Positions 36,201 through 44,074 of a stretch of DNA of 64,000 nucleotides are shown one piece after another. The stretch spans positions 3,658,001 through 3,722,000 of the forward strand of contig NZ_CP028324.1 of the NCBI RefSeq assembly GCF_003028855.1, given 5' to 3'. Numbering within the stretch: the first letter of the stretch is position 1; every line of letters begins with the position of its first letter. This DNA is from Pseudoduganella armeniaca (lineage in GTDB: Bacteria > Pseudomonadota > Gammaproteobacteria > Burkholderiales > Burkholderiaceae_D). Below the pieces are notes generated by a model. That model searched no databases, was not told the origin of the DNA, and worked only from the letters and a program-made list of their open reading frames with translations. Position numbers and translations under genes: made by a program.

Positions 36201-37367
36201 GGCCACGACGTCGGCGACCGCCTGCTGGTCGCCGTGGCGCAGCGGGTGCGCCAGGCGGTGCGCAATGTCGACGCGGTGGCGCGCCTGGGCGGCGACGAAT
36301 TCACCGTCGTGCTGGGCGACCTGGATGGCCCGGCAGCGGCGGCCAGCGTGGCGCACAACATCTGCCGCGCGCTGGAGGCGCCGTTCCAGATCGACGGCCA
36401 CGACATCTTCGTCACCAGCAGTGTCGGCATCGCCATGTATCCGCATGACGGCCTGGACGTGGCCACCCTGGTCAAGCATGCCGACAGCGCGATGTACCAC
36501 GCCAAGCGCACCAACGCCGGCTTCAAGTTCTACGAAGCGTCGATGGAGCTGTCGATCTCCCAGCACGTGCGCCTCGAGAGCGACCTGCGCCGGGCCCTGG
36601 AACTGGACCAGCTGGAGGTGTACTACCAGCCGCAGATGACGGTGGACGGCGAACGCATCGTGGCGATGGAGGCGCTGCTGCGATGGCACCATCCGGCCCG
36701 CGGCATGGTGCCGCCGAGCGAATTCATCCCGCTGGCCGAGGAGACGGGCCTGATCAACCCGCTGGGCGACTGGGTATTGCGCACGGCCTGCGCGCGCCTG
36801 CGCGAGTGGCTCGACGGCGGGCTGCCGCCGCTGCGCGTGGCCGTCAACGTCTCGGTGCGCCAGCTGCTGCAGGCCGATTTCGCCGCCACCGTGCGGGCCG
36901 TGCTGGCCGAGACGGGCCTGCCGCCGCACCTGCTGGAGCTGGAGATCACGGAAAGCACGCTGATGGAACACGCCCAGGATACGCTGGCGGCGCTGCATAC
37001 GCTGCGCGAGCTGGGCGTGCGGCTGTCGATCGACGATTTCGGCACCGGCTACTCGTCGCTGTCCTACCTGAAGCGCTTCCCGGTCGACATCATCAAGATC
37101 GACCGCTCGTTCGTGCGCGACGTGCCGCAGGATGCCGACGACGTGGCCATCGTCACCGCCATCATCGCGCTGGCGCACAGCCTGCGGCTGGAAGTGGTGG
37201 CCGAAGGGGTCGAAACCGAGGCGCAGCTGGGCTTCCTGCAGGCACTGGGCTGCGACCTGCTGCAGGGCTACCTGCTCAGCGCGCCGGTGCCGGCGGCGCA
37301 GTTCGAGGCTTTGGTGCAGCGCCGGTTAGGCCGGCAAGACGCGGCACCGCGCCAGCTGCGCGCCTAG
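33300..37367 (+). CDS. Hybrid histidine kinase with two receivers, Hpt, GGDEF and EAL domains
   Basis: This 1355-residue inner-membrane sensor contains almost every signalling module. Transmembrane helices are at ~20-41 and ~181-203, with a periplasmic loop between them and HAMP after. The kinase has H284 in SHEVRTPLNG and an ATPase domain ending TGLGLAICRQL. Receiver 1 has D577, the Hpt domain H718 (HALKGAAGN) and receiver 2 D838. GGDEF is at 997-1001 with the inhibitory RxxD (RNVD) five residues before. EAL is at 1124-1126 with ELEITES, DDFGTGYSS and EGVET intact. Both cyclase and phosphodiesterase may be active. The adjacent binding-protein gene suggests ligand-controlled c-di-GMP turnover. 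Confidence 0.92.
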   Translation: MNVSVASRVDQALRRTGFGLQLSVIVSVAIIGLALFSSLMNSMQASARMRDYFLGQGQRIADNFARQSTLALLFHSPENAREVVGSTLAFPDVTAVQISDARHQVLLQQAHGGRWAIKPDPQAAPTRATLLAENGDAWLFAAPVLGGQSEASPFDAQEHQPQLLGYVHVQVGKGTLNKLTWSLMLGNLGITLSFAVILLVLVRLLTRRMTEPLRALSNLMRRARRGEARLRADAAGPRELVDMAHTFNQMMTVLEQREEELKESRDAAVNMAQIKAQFAATVSHEVRTPLNGVVGMLDMLKEMQLNARQRECVDVAWNASRTLIELINNILDFSKMEAGKLTLQESDFDVARLLADVVELLQRTAQQKGVALGYDLAPGVPAAVHADALRLRQILINLLGNAVKFTERGEVMVRVAACEINGMPGLRFEVRDTGIGMSAQVLRHLFESYVQPDPSTTRRYGGTGLGLAICRQLTALMGGDISVASTPGEGTTFVFTVRAAEATATSVATASVPAPTSAQPAAPAQAFRVLVAEDNRTNQMVAAGMLSMNGCVCEFAADGRAAVAAVQRGRFDLILMDCSMPEMDGYEATAHIRAIEDTLGRHTPIVAMTANTQRGDAEKCLAAGMDDYLAKPITLVELRHKLERWLPHPASAPEPSAPCATETEPVLDRAVFDKLRDILGPALPQAVTPFLEDAPVYLAELEAAVAQEDGAIARARAHALKGAAGNLGASVLAALAQEAEQHAIGGDTAAVARLLAPLRAAHDAVAALLRAAVDTPAPETELALAEQASVLVVDDDRSTRTTLRHTLQRDGFRVEEAADGAEALAMLPRCQPDVILMDAVMPVMDGFTACARLQELPGGRAIPVLMITALQDNNSVERAFAAGASDYIPKPIHYAVLSQRVRRIIEANRAEKRIRHLAYNDLLTGLPNRTLFFDLLGQGIAHALTHETQLAVLFMDLDRFKYVNDNLGHDVGDRLLVAVAQRVRQAVRNVDAVARLGGDEFTVVLGDLDGPAAAASVAHNICRALEAPFQIDGHDIFVTSSVGIAMYPHDGLDVATLVKHADSAMYHAKRTNAGFKFYEASMELSISQHVRLESDLRRALELDQLEVYYQPQMTVDGERIVAMEALLRWHHPARGMVPPSEFIPLAEETGLINPLGDWVLRTACARLREWLDGGLPPLRVAVNVSVRQLLQADFAATVRAVLAETGLPPHLLELEITESTLMEHAQDTLAALHTLRELGVRLSIDDFGTGYSSLSYLKRFPVDIIKIDRSFVRDVPQDADDVAIVTAIIALAHSLRLEVVAEGVETEAQLGFLQALGCDLLQGYLLSAPVPAAQFEALVQRRLGRQDAAPRQLRA

Positions 37368-37401
37368 CATGTCCGCGCCCGGCGGGTGTTGCATTTCTGG
37401 T

Positions 37402-37429
37402 TTGACAGCCTCGTCCCGGCCGTTACAAT
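37402..37429 (+). promoter_or_regulatory. Sigma-70 promoter of the TonB receptor gene
   Basis: TTGACA (37402-37407) and TACAAT (37424-37429) are separated by 16 bases, close to consensus. They lie about 79 bases before the chosen start. No Fur box or riboswitch could be recognised in the leader. Confidence 0.8.
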
Positions 37430-37507
37430 GCGTCAACACCTCAGCGTTTGATGAGTGGCAACGTTGTTTGCCATTTGTCACTGTCGTGCCGAGTCGAGGA
37501 GCGTCAC

Positions 37508-39631
37508 TTGAAGTTGTCCATGCAGTTTGTCAGCGCCCCGCGCGTTGTGTGCATCGCCCTGGCGGCGGCGTTCGCCCTGCCCGCCGCGGCGCAGGCCCAG
37601 TCCCTTAGCGAAGAGGACGACCTGTCGCTGGTCTACGGCGACAACGACAGTGTCAGCATCGCCAGCGGCAGCAGCATGGCGTTGCGCCGCGCGCCCGGCG
37701 TCGCCACCGTCATCACGGCCGCCGATATCGCGGCCATGGGCGCCACCGACCTGGACCAGGTGCTGGAAACGGTGCCTGGCCTGCACGTCAACCGCAGCGC
37801 CAACAACTACACGCCGCTGTACGTGGTGCGCGGCATCGTCAGCCAGTTCACGCCGCAACTGCTGGTGCTGCAGGATGGCGTGCCGGTGACCACGGCTTTT
37901 GTCGGCAACAAGGGCAATCTGTGGGGCGGCTATCCGGTCGAGCACATCGCCCGCATCGAGGTGATGCGCGGGCCCGGCTCGGCGCTGTACGGCTCGGACG
38001 CGTTTTCCGGCGTCGTCAACCTGATCACGAAGGGCGCGGCTGATGCGCCCGGCACCGAGCTGGGCGTGCGCGCCGGTTCCTTCGATACCCGCGACGGCTG
38101 GCTGCAGCACGGCGGCCGCCTGGGCCCGGTCGACGTCGCGCTGTACGTGCGGCACGGCCGCAGCGACGGCTTCCGCTCCCGCATCGAGGCGGACGCGCAG
38201 ACCCGCAACGATGCCCTGTACGGCAGCCGCGCCAGCCTGGCGCCCGGTCCAGTCAACGTCGGCTACAGCGCCACCGACGCGAACCTGCAACTGGCCTGGC
38301 ACCACTGGACCGCGCGGGTCGGCTACAAGTTGCGCGACGACCTCGGCACCGGCGCCGGCATCGCCTCCGCGCTGGACCCGGTCGGCAAGCAGCGCAGCGA
38401 ACGCATCACGACAGGGCTGACCTGGGCCGACCCGCAGTGGCGGCGCGACTGGGGCCTGGGCGCGGCCGTCAATCGGCAGGAATACCGCCAGGAGATCCCC
38501 GTCGACTTCATGCTGCTGCCGCCCGGCACGCGCCTGCCGACCGGCAGCTTCCCGGCCGGCATGCGCGGCGGCCCGGACGAATACGAGCGCATCCTGCGCC
38601 TGTCCGCCTGGGCCGACTTCAGCGGCTGGGACAGCCACCACGTGCGCGCGGGTGCCGGTCACGACGACCTGGACATGTACCGCACGCACGAGCGCCGCAA
38701 TTTCACGTATGCCCGCAACGGCCTGCCGGTGCCGCTGCCGGGCATGGTCGATTTCGTCGCCACCGATCCGTTCATCCTGCCGCAGCGGCGGCGCGTCGAT
38801 TATGTCTACGTGCAGGACGAGTATCGCGTCGCCAAGGACTGGAACGTGACGGCCGGGGTGCGCCACGACCGTTACTCCGACTTCGGCGGCACCACCAATC
38901 CACGCGTGGCGGTTGTGTGGGACGCCAGCTACGACGTCACCGCCAAGCTGCTGTACGGGCGCGCGTTCCGGGCGCCGTCGTTCAACGAGAGCTACGGTAT
39001 CACCAACCCCGTCGCGCTGGGCAATCCGGACCTGAAGCCGGAAACCAACCACACGCTGGAGGCCTCGTTCGCCTGGCAGGCGCAGGCCGACGCACAGCTG
39101 AACCTGACGCTGTTCCGCTACCGCATGCGGGACATCATCCGTACCCTGCCCAACCGCATTGCCGGCACTGGCGCCACGTATGCCAACGCTGGCGACCAGG
39201 ACGGCCGCGGCCTCGAGCTGGAAGGCAGCTGGAATGCCTTGCGCGACCTGCGGGTCGTCGGCAACTACGCCTACCAGCGCAGCGTCGACGCCGCCACCCG
39301 GCAGGACGCCGGCTATGCGCCGCGCCACCACGTCAACGCCCGCGCGGACTGGCAAGCGGCCAGCACGCTGCTGGCCAGTGCCCAGCTGAACTGGGTCGGC
39401 CAGCGCCAGCGCGCCCCCGGCGACGCCCGCGCGCCGCTGGACGGCTATGCCACCGTCGACCTGACGCTGGCGACCCGGCGCGGCCGGCATGGCTGGAATA
39501 TCACAACCAGCGTGCGCAACCTGTTCGATACCGATGTGCGCGAGCCCAGCCTGGCGCCCGGCCTGGCGCTGCCGCACGACCTGCCGATGGCGCCGCGCGC
39601 GTTCACGCTGCAGGCGGTCTACTCGCTCTGA
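37508..39631 (+). CDS. TonB-dependent outer-membrane receptor
   Basis: This ~707-residue receptor uses a TTG start at 37508 (GAGGAG seven bases before), favoured over ATG 37520 because of spacing. Signal peptide ends AAAQAQS. The plug domain (~55-160) has APGVATVITAADIAAMG, LDQVLETVPGLHV and IEVMRGPGSALYGSDAFSGVVNLIT. The barrel ends RAFTLQAVYSL. The plug pattern is that of siderophore, haem or colicin-I-type receptors. No transport partner is adjacent, so the ligand is unknown. It has its own strong promoter and is followed by a palindromic repeat. Confidence 0.9.
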   Translation: MKLSMQFVSAPRVVCIALAAAFALPAAAQAQSLSEEDDLSLVYGDNDSVSIASGSSMALRRAPGVATVITAADIAAMGATDLDQVLETVPGLHVNRSANNYTPLYVVRGIVSQFTPQLLVLQDGVPVTTAFVGNKGNLWGGYPVEHIARIEVMRGPGSALYGSDAFSGVVNLITKGAADAPGTELGVRAGSFDTRDGWLQHGGRLGPVDVALYVRHGRSDGFRSRIEADAQTRNDALYGSRASLAPGPVNVGYSATDANLQLAWHHWTARVGYKLRDDLGTGAGIASALDPVGKQRSERITTGLTWADPQWRRDWGLGAAVNRQEYRQEIPVDFMLLPPGTRLPTGSFPAGMRGGPDEYERILRLSAWADFSGWDSHHVRAGAGHDDLDMYRTHERRNFTYARNGLPVPLPGMVDFVATDPFILPQRRRVDYVYVQDEYRVAKDWNVTAGVRHDRYSDFGGTTNPRVAVVWDASYDVTAKLLYGRAFRAPSFNESYGITNPVALGNPDLKPETNHTLEASFAWQAQADAQLNLTLFRYRMRDIIRTLPNRIAGTGATYANAGDQDGRGLELEGSWNALRDLRVVGNYAYQRSVDAATRQDAGYAPRHHVNARADWQAASTLLASAQLNWVGQRQRAPGDARAPLDGYATVDLTLATRRGRHGWNITTSVRNLFDTDVREPSLAPGLALPHDLPMAPRAFTLQAVYSL

Positions 39632-39647
39632 GCCGCCCAGGCCCACG

Positions 39648-39702
39648 GGTGACAGGCACCGATCTCAGGGCCGTCCAGGCCTTGAGATCGGTGCCTGTCA
39701 CC
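39648..39702. repeat. Palindromic repeat, GGTGACAGGCACC family, copy 2
   Basis: Arms of 25 bases (39648-39672 and 39678-39702) pair with one mismatch around GTCCA. The outer GGTGACAGGCACC is the same as at 9017, while the inner sequence (GATCTCAGGGCC) differs. It lies 17 bases after the TonB receptor stop and may act as its terminator. Confidence 0.9.
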
Positions 39703-39723
39703 ACGGGTTTATTTTGAAATTTT

Positions 39724-39775
39724 TTGACCTGCATCAAACGCCACCCCTGACGCAAGGCCTTGCGCCTCCTACACT
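39724..39775 (+). promoter_or_regulatory. FNR-type box and -10 element before the universal stress protein
   Basis: TTGAC-CTGC-ATCAA (39724-39737) matches the FNR/Anr/Dnr consensus TTGAT-N4-ATCAA at nine of ten positions. A -10-like TACACT is at 39770-39775. The box centre would be near -51, ten bases further out than the classic -41.5 class II position. Two more such boxes lie at 48601 and 48643. Confidence 0.65.
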
Positions 39776-39813
39776 GAAAGCGAGGCTGCACCCAGCGGCC
39801 AGGGAGAACGGCC

Positions 39814-40650
39814 ATGTACAAGACGATCGTGGTACACGTGGACGGCGGCAGCCAGCTGGCGCCGCGCCTGCGCGTGGCGGCGGGCCTGGCCCGCCAGCAT
39901 GACGCCCACCTGGTGGGCAGTGCCGTCACCGGCATCTCGCAACGCGACTTCCTGACCTTGGGAACGTCGGCGATGGCGGCGCTGCCGGACAGCGATTTCG
40001 ACCGCCTGCGTGAAGCGGGCAGCGAGCTGCTGCTGAACTTCGCCACGCAGGTGGCACGGCTCGACGTGGCGTCGTGGGAACAGCGCCTGGTCGAGGACGA
40101 TGCCCGGCACGCGCTGGTACTGGAATCGCGCTATGCCGACCTGCTGGTGCTGAGCCGCGGCACGCCCACCTATGCCCGGCTGCGCCTGGCCAGCGACCTG
40201 CCCGAGTACGTGGCGCTGCACTGCACCCGGCCAGTGCTGGTGGTGCCGGACGACTACCAGGACGAGATCGTCGGCAGCACCATCGTCGTCGGCTGGAACG
40301 CCAGCATGGAGGCGACCCGTGCCGTGACGGCCGCCCTGCCCCAGCTGAAGCTGGCGCGCTCCGTGCTGCTGGCCCTGATCAATCCGGACGAGCTGACGGA
40401 ACGCCACGGCGAGCAGCCCGGCGGCGACATCGCGCTGTACCTGGCGCGCCACGGCGTCAACGTGGAGATCGTGCGCGAACGCAGCGAAGCGGGTGCCGCG
40501 CCCACCTTGCTGGGCCTGGCACGTGACTGCGGCGCCGACCTGCTGGTGGCGGGCGCCTATGGCCGCAGCCGCTACCGCGAGTGGATCGCCGGCGGTGTCA
40601 CGCGCGGCCTGCTGGAAGAAAACACCGTGCCACTGCTGCTGGCGCACTGA
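39814..40650 (+). CDS. Universal stress protein, tandem UspA domains
   Basis: This 278-residue cytoplasmic protein has two UspA folds. The N-terminal domain (MYKTIVVHVDGGSQ) is divergent. The C-terminal one (~150-278) keeps a nucleotide-binding-like end GAYGRSRYREWIAGGVTRGLLEENTVPLLLAH. Tandem Usp proteins under FNR-type control are common in facultative proteobacteria. It is followed 38 bases later by a PHA synthase and probably cotranscribed. The exact function is unknown. Confidence 0.85.
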   Translation: MYKTIVVHVDGGSQLAPRLRVAAGLARQHDAHLVGSAVTGISQRDFLTLGTSAMAALPDSDFDRLREAGSELLLNFATQVARLDVASWEQRLVEDDARHALVLESRYADLLVLSRGTPTYARLRLASDLPEYVALHCTRPVLVVPDDYQDEIVGSTIVVGWNASMEATRAVTAALPQLKLARSVLLALINPDELTERHGEQPGGDIALYLARHGVNVEIVRERSEAGAAPTLLGLARDCGADLLVAGAYGRSRYREWIAGGVTRGLLEENTVPLLLAH

Positions 40651-40688
40651 CATGGCGCGCCTCGACCCGACGTGCCGGGAGGCCGGCC

Positions 40689-42509
40689 GTGAGCCGCGTC
40701 GCGGCGTTTCCATCCTGCGACGTGCAGCGCGAGGGCAGCGCGTGGCAGGGCGGAACCCTGCATCAACACCCCGACGTGGCCAGTCACGACAGCGCGCCCG
40801 ACCTGCTGCTGAACGCGGCGTTGGCGCGCTGGACGGCATCGGTATCGCCCGCCGCGCTGGCGACCGCCTGGTTCGACTGGGCCAGCCATCTGCTGCTGTC
40901 GCCGGCCCGCCAGCAGCAACTGGCGCTGCAGGCCGCCGACAGCGTCGGCCGCTGGCTGCGCTACGCCGGCCAGGCCGCCGCCGGCGCCGCGCACCAGGCC
41001 GAACCGCCAGAGCCGTGCATCGTGCCGCTGGCGCAGGACCGCCGCTTTACCGATCCGGCCTGGAGCGCCTGGCCCTGGAACGTGGTGTCGCAGGGCTTCC
41101 TGCTGCAGCAGCAGTGGTGGCATCGGGCCACGATGGGCGTGCGCGGCGTGGCGCGCCATCACGGCGAGGTGGTCACGTTCACGGCCCGCCAGGTACTGGA
41201 CTGCTGGGCACCTTCCAACTTCCTGCCCACCAATCCGGTCGTCCAGGCGGCCACGTTGCAGCATGGCGGCAGCAACCTGGTATATGGCGGCCTGCGAGCG
41301 CTGGCCGATGGCGCACGGCTGCTGACCGGCGCTCCCGCCGGCGCGGACGAAAGCGGCCGTTACCGGCCGGGCCGCGAGGTCGCCGTCACGCCGGGCCAGG
41401 TCGTGCTGCGCAACGAGCTGATCGAGCTGCTGCGCTACGACTGCGCCACGACCGACGTCCACGCGGTGCCGCTGCTGATCGTGCCGGCCTGGATCATGAA
41501 GTACTACATCCTCGACCTGTCGCCGCACAACTCGCTGGTGCGCTACCTGGTCGGGCGTGGCCATACGGTGTACATGATCTCGTGGAAGAACCCGGGGCCG
41601 GCCGATCGCGACCTGTCGATGGACGATTACCGCAGCCTGGGCGTGATGGCGGCGCTGGACGCGATCACGGCCGAGACGGGCGCGCGCCGCATCAATGCCT
41701 GCGGCTACTGCCTGGGTGGCACCCTGCTGTCGATCGCGGCGGCCGCGATGGCGCGTGACGGCGACGAGCGCCTGGCCAGCCTGACCCTGCTGGCCGCCCA
41801 GGTCGACTTCACCGAACCGGGCGAGCTGTCGCTGTTCGTCGACGAGAGCGAGGTCAGCTTCCTGGAGGCGGCCATGTGGAGCCAGGGCTACCTGGACACG
41901 CGCCAGATGGCCGGCGCCTTCCAGCTGCTGCGCTCGAACGACCTGGTCTGGTCGCGCCGCCTGAAACACTACCTGCTGGGCGTGCCGGATCGCGTGACCG
42001 ACCTGACCGCCTGGAACGCGGACGCCACCCGCATGCCCTACCGCATGCATTCCGAATACCTGCGCCGCCTGTTCCTGCACAACGACCTGGCCAACGGCCG
42101 TTACCTGGTCGCGCGGCACCCGGTGGCGCTGACCGACATCGACGTGCCCATCTTCGCCGTCGGCACGCTGGCCGATCACGTGGCACCCTGGCGCTCGGTC
42201 TACAAGGTGGTGCTGCTGACGGATACCGAGGTGACGTTCCTGCTGACGTCGGGCGGCCACAATGCCGGCGTCGTCGCGCCACCCGAGGCGGACGACCGGG
42301 TGGCGCGCAGCTACCAGATGGCGGTGCACGCCAGCGATCACGCCTATGTCGACCCGGACCGCTGGCACGCCTGCGTGCCCGTCGAGACGGGCTCATGGTG
42401 GCCGGCCTGGGAGGCCTGGCTGGCGCGCCACGCCGGCCCGCGCGTGCCAGCCAGGCCGAGCGCAGCGGGCCTGGCCGCCGCGCCCGGCCATTACGTGCTG
42501 CAGCCGTGA
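40689..42509 (+). CDS. phaC: Poly(3-hydroxyalkanoate) synthase
   Basis: This ~606-residue PHA polymerase has lipase-like box GYCLGG with catalytic Cys341 and surrounding sequence RINACGYCLGGTLLSIAA. The Asp is in VGTLADHVAPWRSVYK and the His in LTSGGHNAGV. The substrate region VVTFTARQVLDCWAPSNFLPTNP is typical of class I enzymes. The start is probably GTG 40689; the in-frame codons before it are not family-like. It is 38 bases after the stress-protein gene. No phaA, phaB or phasin gene is close, so this may be a second synthase tied to low-oxygen conditions. Confidence 0.88.
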   Translation: MSRVAAFPSCDVQREGSAWQGGTLHQHPDVASHDSAPDLLLNAALARWTASVSPAALATAWFDWASHLLLSPARQQQLALQAADSVGRWLRYAGQAAAGAAHQAEPPEPCIVPLAQDRRFTDPAWSAWPWNVVSQGFLLQQQWWHRATMGVRGVARHHGEVVTFTARQVLDCWAPSNFLPTNPVVQAATLQHGGSNLVYGGLRALADGARLLTGAPAGADESGRYRPGREVAVTPGQVVLRNELIELLRYDCATTDVHAVPLLIVPAWIMKYYILDLSPHNSLVRYLVGRGHTVYMISWKNPGPADRDLSMDDYRSLGVMAALDAITAETGARRINACGYCLGGTLLSIAAAAMARDGDERLASLTLLAAQVDFTEPGELSLFVDESEVSFLEAAMWSQGYLDTRQMAGAFQLLRSNDLVWSRRLKHYLLGVPDRVTDLTAWNADATRMPYRMHSEYLRRLFLHNDLANGRYLVARHPVALTDIDVPIFAVGTLADHVAPWRSVYKVVLLTDTEVTFLLTSGGHNAGVVAPPEADDRVARSYQMAVHASDHAYVDPDRWHACVPVETGSWWPAWEAWLARHAGPRVPARPSAAGLAAAPGHYVLQP

Positions 42510-42662
42510 ACGACGCCGGCGCGCCGCGCTGGCCGCCGCGATCAGGGGGCCTGCAGCTCGGCTGAAATCTCCTTGCCGACGCTGGCGTGCAACAGCGCGA
42601 ACCGCTGCGCGCTGTTCGGCCAGCCCCTGCTCAGTCCTGGCGCGGAGGGCGCGGCGGCACCG

Positions 42663-43076
42663 TCACGCGGCGCCGGCATGCACGGCCAGGCCCGCGGCCA
42701 TCAGGACGATCCCGCCGGTGCACAGCAACGCCAGCAGGCGCCCGTTGCTCAGCGCACGCCGCACCGGATCGAAGCGGGCCCATGCCAGTGCGGCCAGCCC
42801 GGCCGCCCAGCAGCCCAGCATCCCCGCCAGCAGCAGCGCGGCCGGGCCATGGTAATGCGTGCCGGGTGCCCGCTTGGCCGGCAGGTACAGGTCGTCCGCC
42901 AGCACGCCCGCGCCGCCATATCCGGCCAGCGCCAGCGCGACGAGCACCAGCACCACCCGCACCGGGCCAGGGACCAGGCGCAGGGGCGCAGGAACGGCAG
43001 CGGGCGGCTGCACCAGCAGGTTGGGATGGTCGGGCGTATAGGGTCGCGGCGGACGCGGGCGGTCGGGCTCGATCAT
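42663..43076 (-). CDS. Small membrane protein, unknown family
   Basis: This 137-residue protein has a Pro-rich N-terminal segment (~1-40) and three probable transmembrane helices: VVLVLVALALAGYGGAGVL, ALLLAGMLGCWAAGLAALAW and LALLCTGGIVLMAAGLAV. The start overlaps the hydroxyacid dehydrogenase stop (ATGA). I recognise no motif. Being last in the ldh-linked operon, it may be a membrane accessory. It shares its reading frame with the GAF-EAL gene upstream only because of a frame break there. Confidence 0.55.
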   Translation of the reverse strand: MIEPDRPRPPRPYTPDHPNLLVQPPAAVPAPLRLVPGPVRVVLVLVALALAGYGGAGVLADDLYLPAKRAPGTHYHGPAALLLAGMLGCWAAGLAALAWARFDPVRRALSNGRLLALLCTGGIVLMAAGLAVHAGAA

Positions 43077-44074
43077 CACAGCGCCGGCAACAGGTTGGCG
43101 CACACGCCGCCGCGCCGGAAACAGTCCAGGTTGTCGAACGTGATGCTGGCGATCTCGCGCAGCGCCTCGATCGTGAAGAAGCCCTGGTGGCCGGTGATCA
43201 GCACGTTCGGGAACGTCACCAGGCGGCCGAACAGGTCGTCGGCGATGATGTCGCCGGAGTGGTCGTGGAAGAACAGCGCGCTTTCCTGCTCGTAGACGTC
43301 GATGGCCAGCGCCCCAAGCTGGCGCGATTTCAGCGCCGCGATCACGGCCACCGTGTCGATCAGGCCACCGCGCGACGTGTTCACCAGCATGGCACCCGGC
43401 TTCATCGACGCCAGCGTGGTGGCGTTGATCATGTGCCGGGTCTCCTCCGTCAGCGGGCAGTGCAGCGACACGATGTCCGCTTCGGCCAGCAGCTGTGCCA
43501 GGGCTACTTGCGTGCCCAGCGGCGCGAACGCCGGCGACGGATACGGATCGTGGCCCAGCACGCGGCAGCCGAAGCCCTTCAGGATGCGCGCCGTGGCCAT
43601 GCCGATCTTGCCGGTGCCGACGATGCCGACCGTCTTGCCGTGCAAGGTCATGCCCAGCAGGCCCTCCAGCGCAAAATTGCCCTCGCGCACGCGCGCCCAG
43701 GCGCGATGCGTGTGGCGGTTCAAGGTCTGGATCAGCGCCAGCGCATGTTCCGCCACCGCCTCGGGCGAATAGGCCGGCACGCGCGCGGCAAACAGGCCGT
43801 AGCGCGCGGCGCAGGCCAGGTCGACGTTGTTGAATCCCGCGCAGCGCAGCAGCAGCGCCTTGACGCCCAGGCCGTCCAGTACCTCCAGCGTCGCCGCGTC
43901 CAGCACGTCGTTGACGAACACACAGACCGCCGTGCAACCCTGCGCCAGCACCGCGGTCTCCGCGTTCAGCGCCGTCTCGTGGTAGTGGATCTCGACGTCG
44001 TCGTTGCGGGCCGCACGCGCTTCCTCGAAGAAGCGGCGGTCGTAGGGCTGGCTGCTGAACATCGCCAGCTTCAT
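43076..44074 (-). CDS. D-2-hydroxyacid dehydrogenase, fermentative D-lactate dehydrogenase type
   Basis: This 332-residue cytoplasmic NAD-dependent enzyme probably reduces pyruvate to D-lactate. It shows the LdhA-like start MKLAMFSSQPYDRRFF, the NAD motif GIVGTGKIGMATARIL with HDPYP, catalytic Arg in NTSRGGLID, Glu in DVYEQESALFF and the His in LITGHQGFFT. AGGAGG precedes the ATG. It lies in an operon behind the FNR-box-controlled acyl-CoA synthetase, which supports a role in low-oxygen redox balance. Confidence 0.9.
   Translation of the reverse strand: MKLAMFSSQPYDRRFFEEARAARNDDVEIHYHETALNAETAVLAQGCTAVCVFVNDVLDAATLEVLDGLGVKALLLRCAGFNNVDLACAARYGLFAARVPAYSPEAVAEHALALIQTLNRHTHRAWARVREGNFALEGLLGMTLHGKTVGIVGTGKIGMATARILKGFGCRVLGHDPYPSPAFAPLGTQVALAQLLAEADIVSLHCPLTEETRHMINATTLASMKPGAMLVNTSRGGLIDTVAVIAALKSRQLGALAIDVYEQESALFFHDHSGDIIADDLFGRLVTFPNVLITGHQGFFTIEALREIASITFDNLDCFRRGGVCANLLPAL

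Noticed and set aside
37430..37507. Riboswitch in the leader of the TonB receptor gene
   Set aside because: The leader is only ~70-80 bases and lacks the conserved B12-box or thi-box core; no stable fold typical of these was seen.
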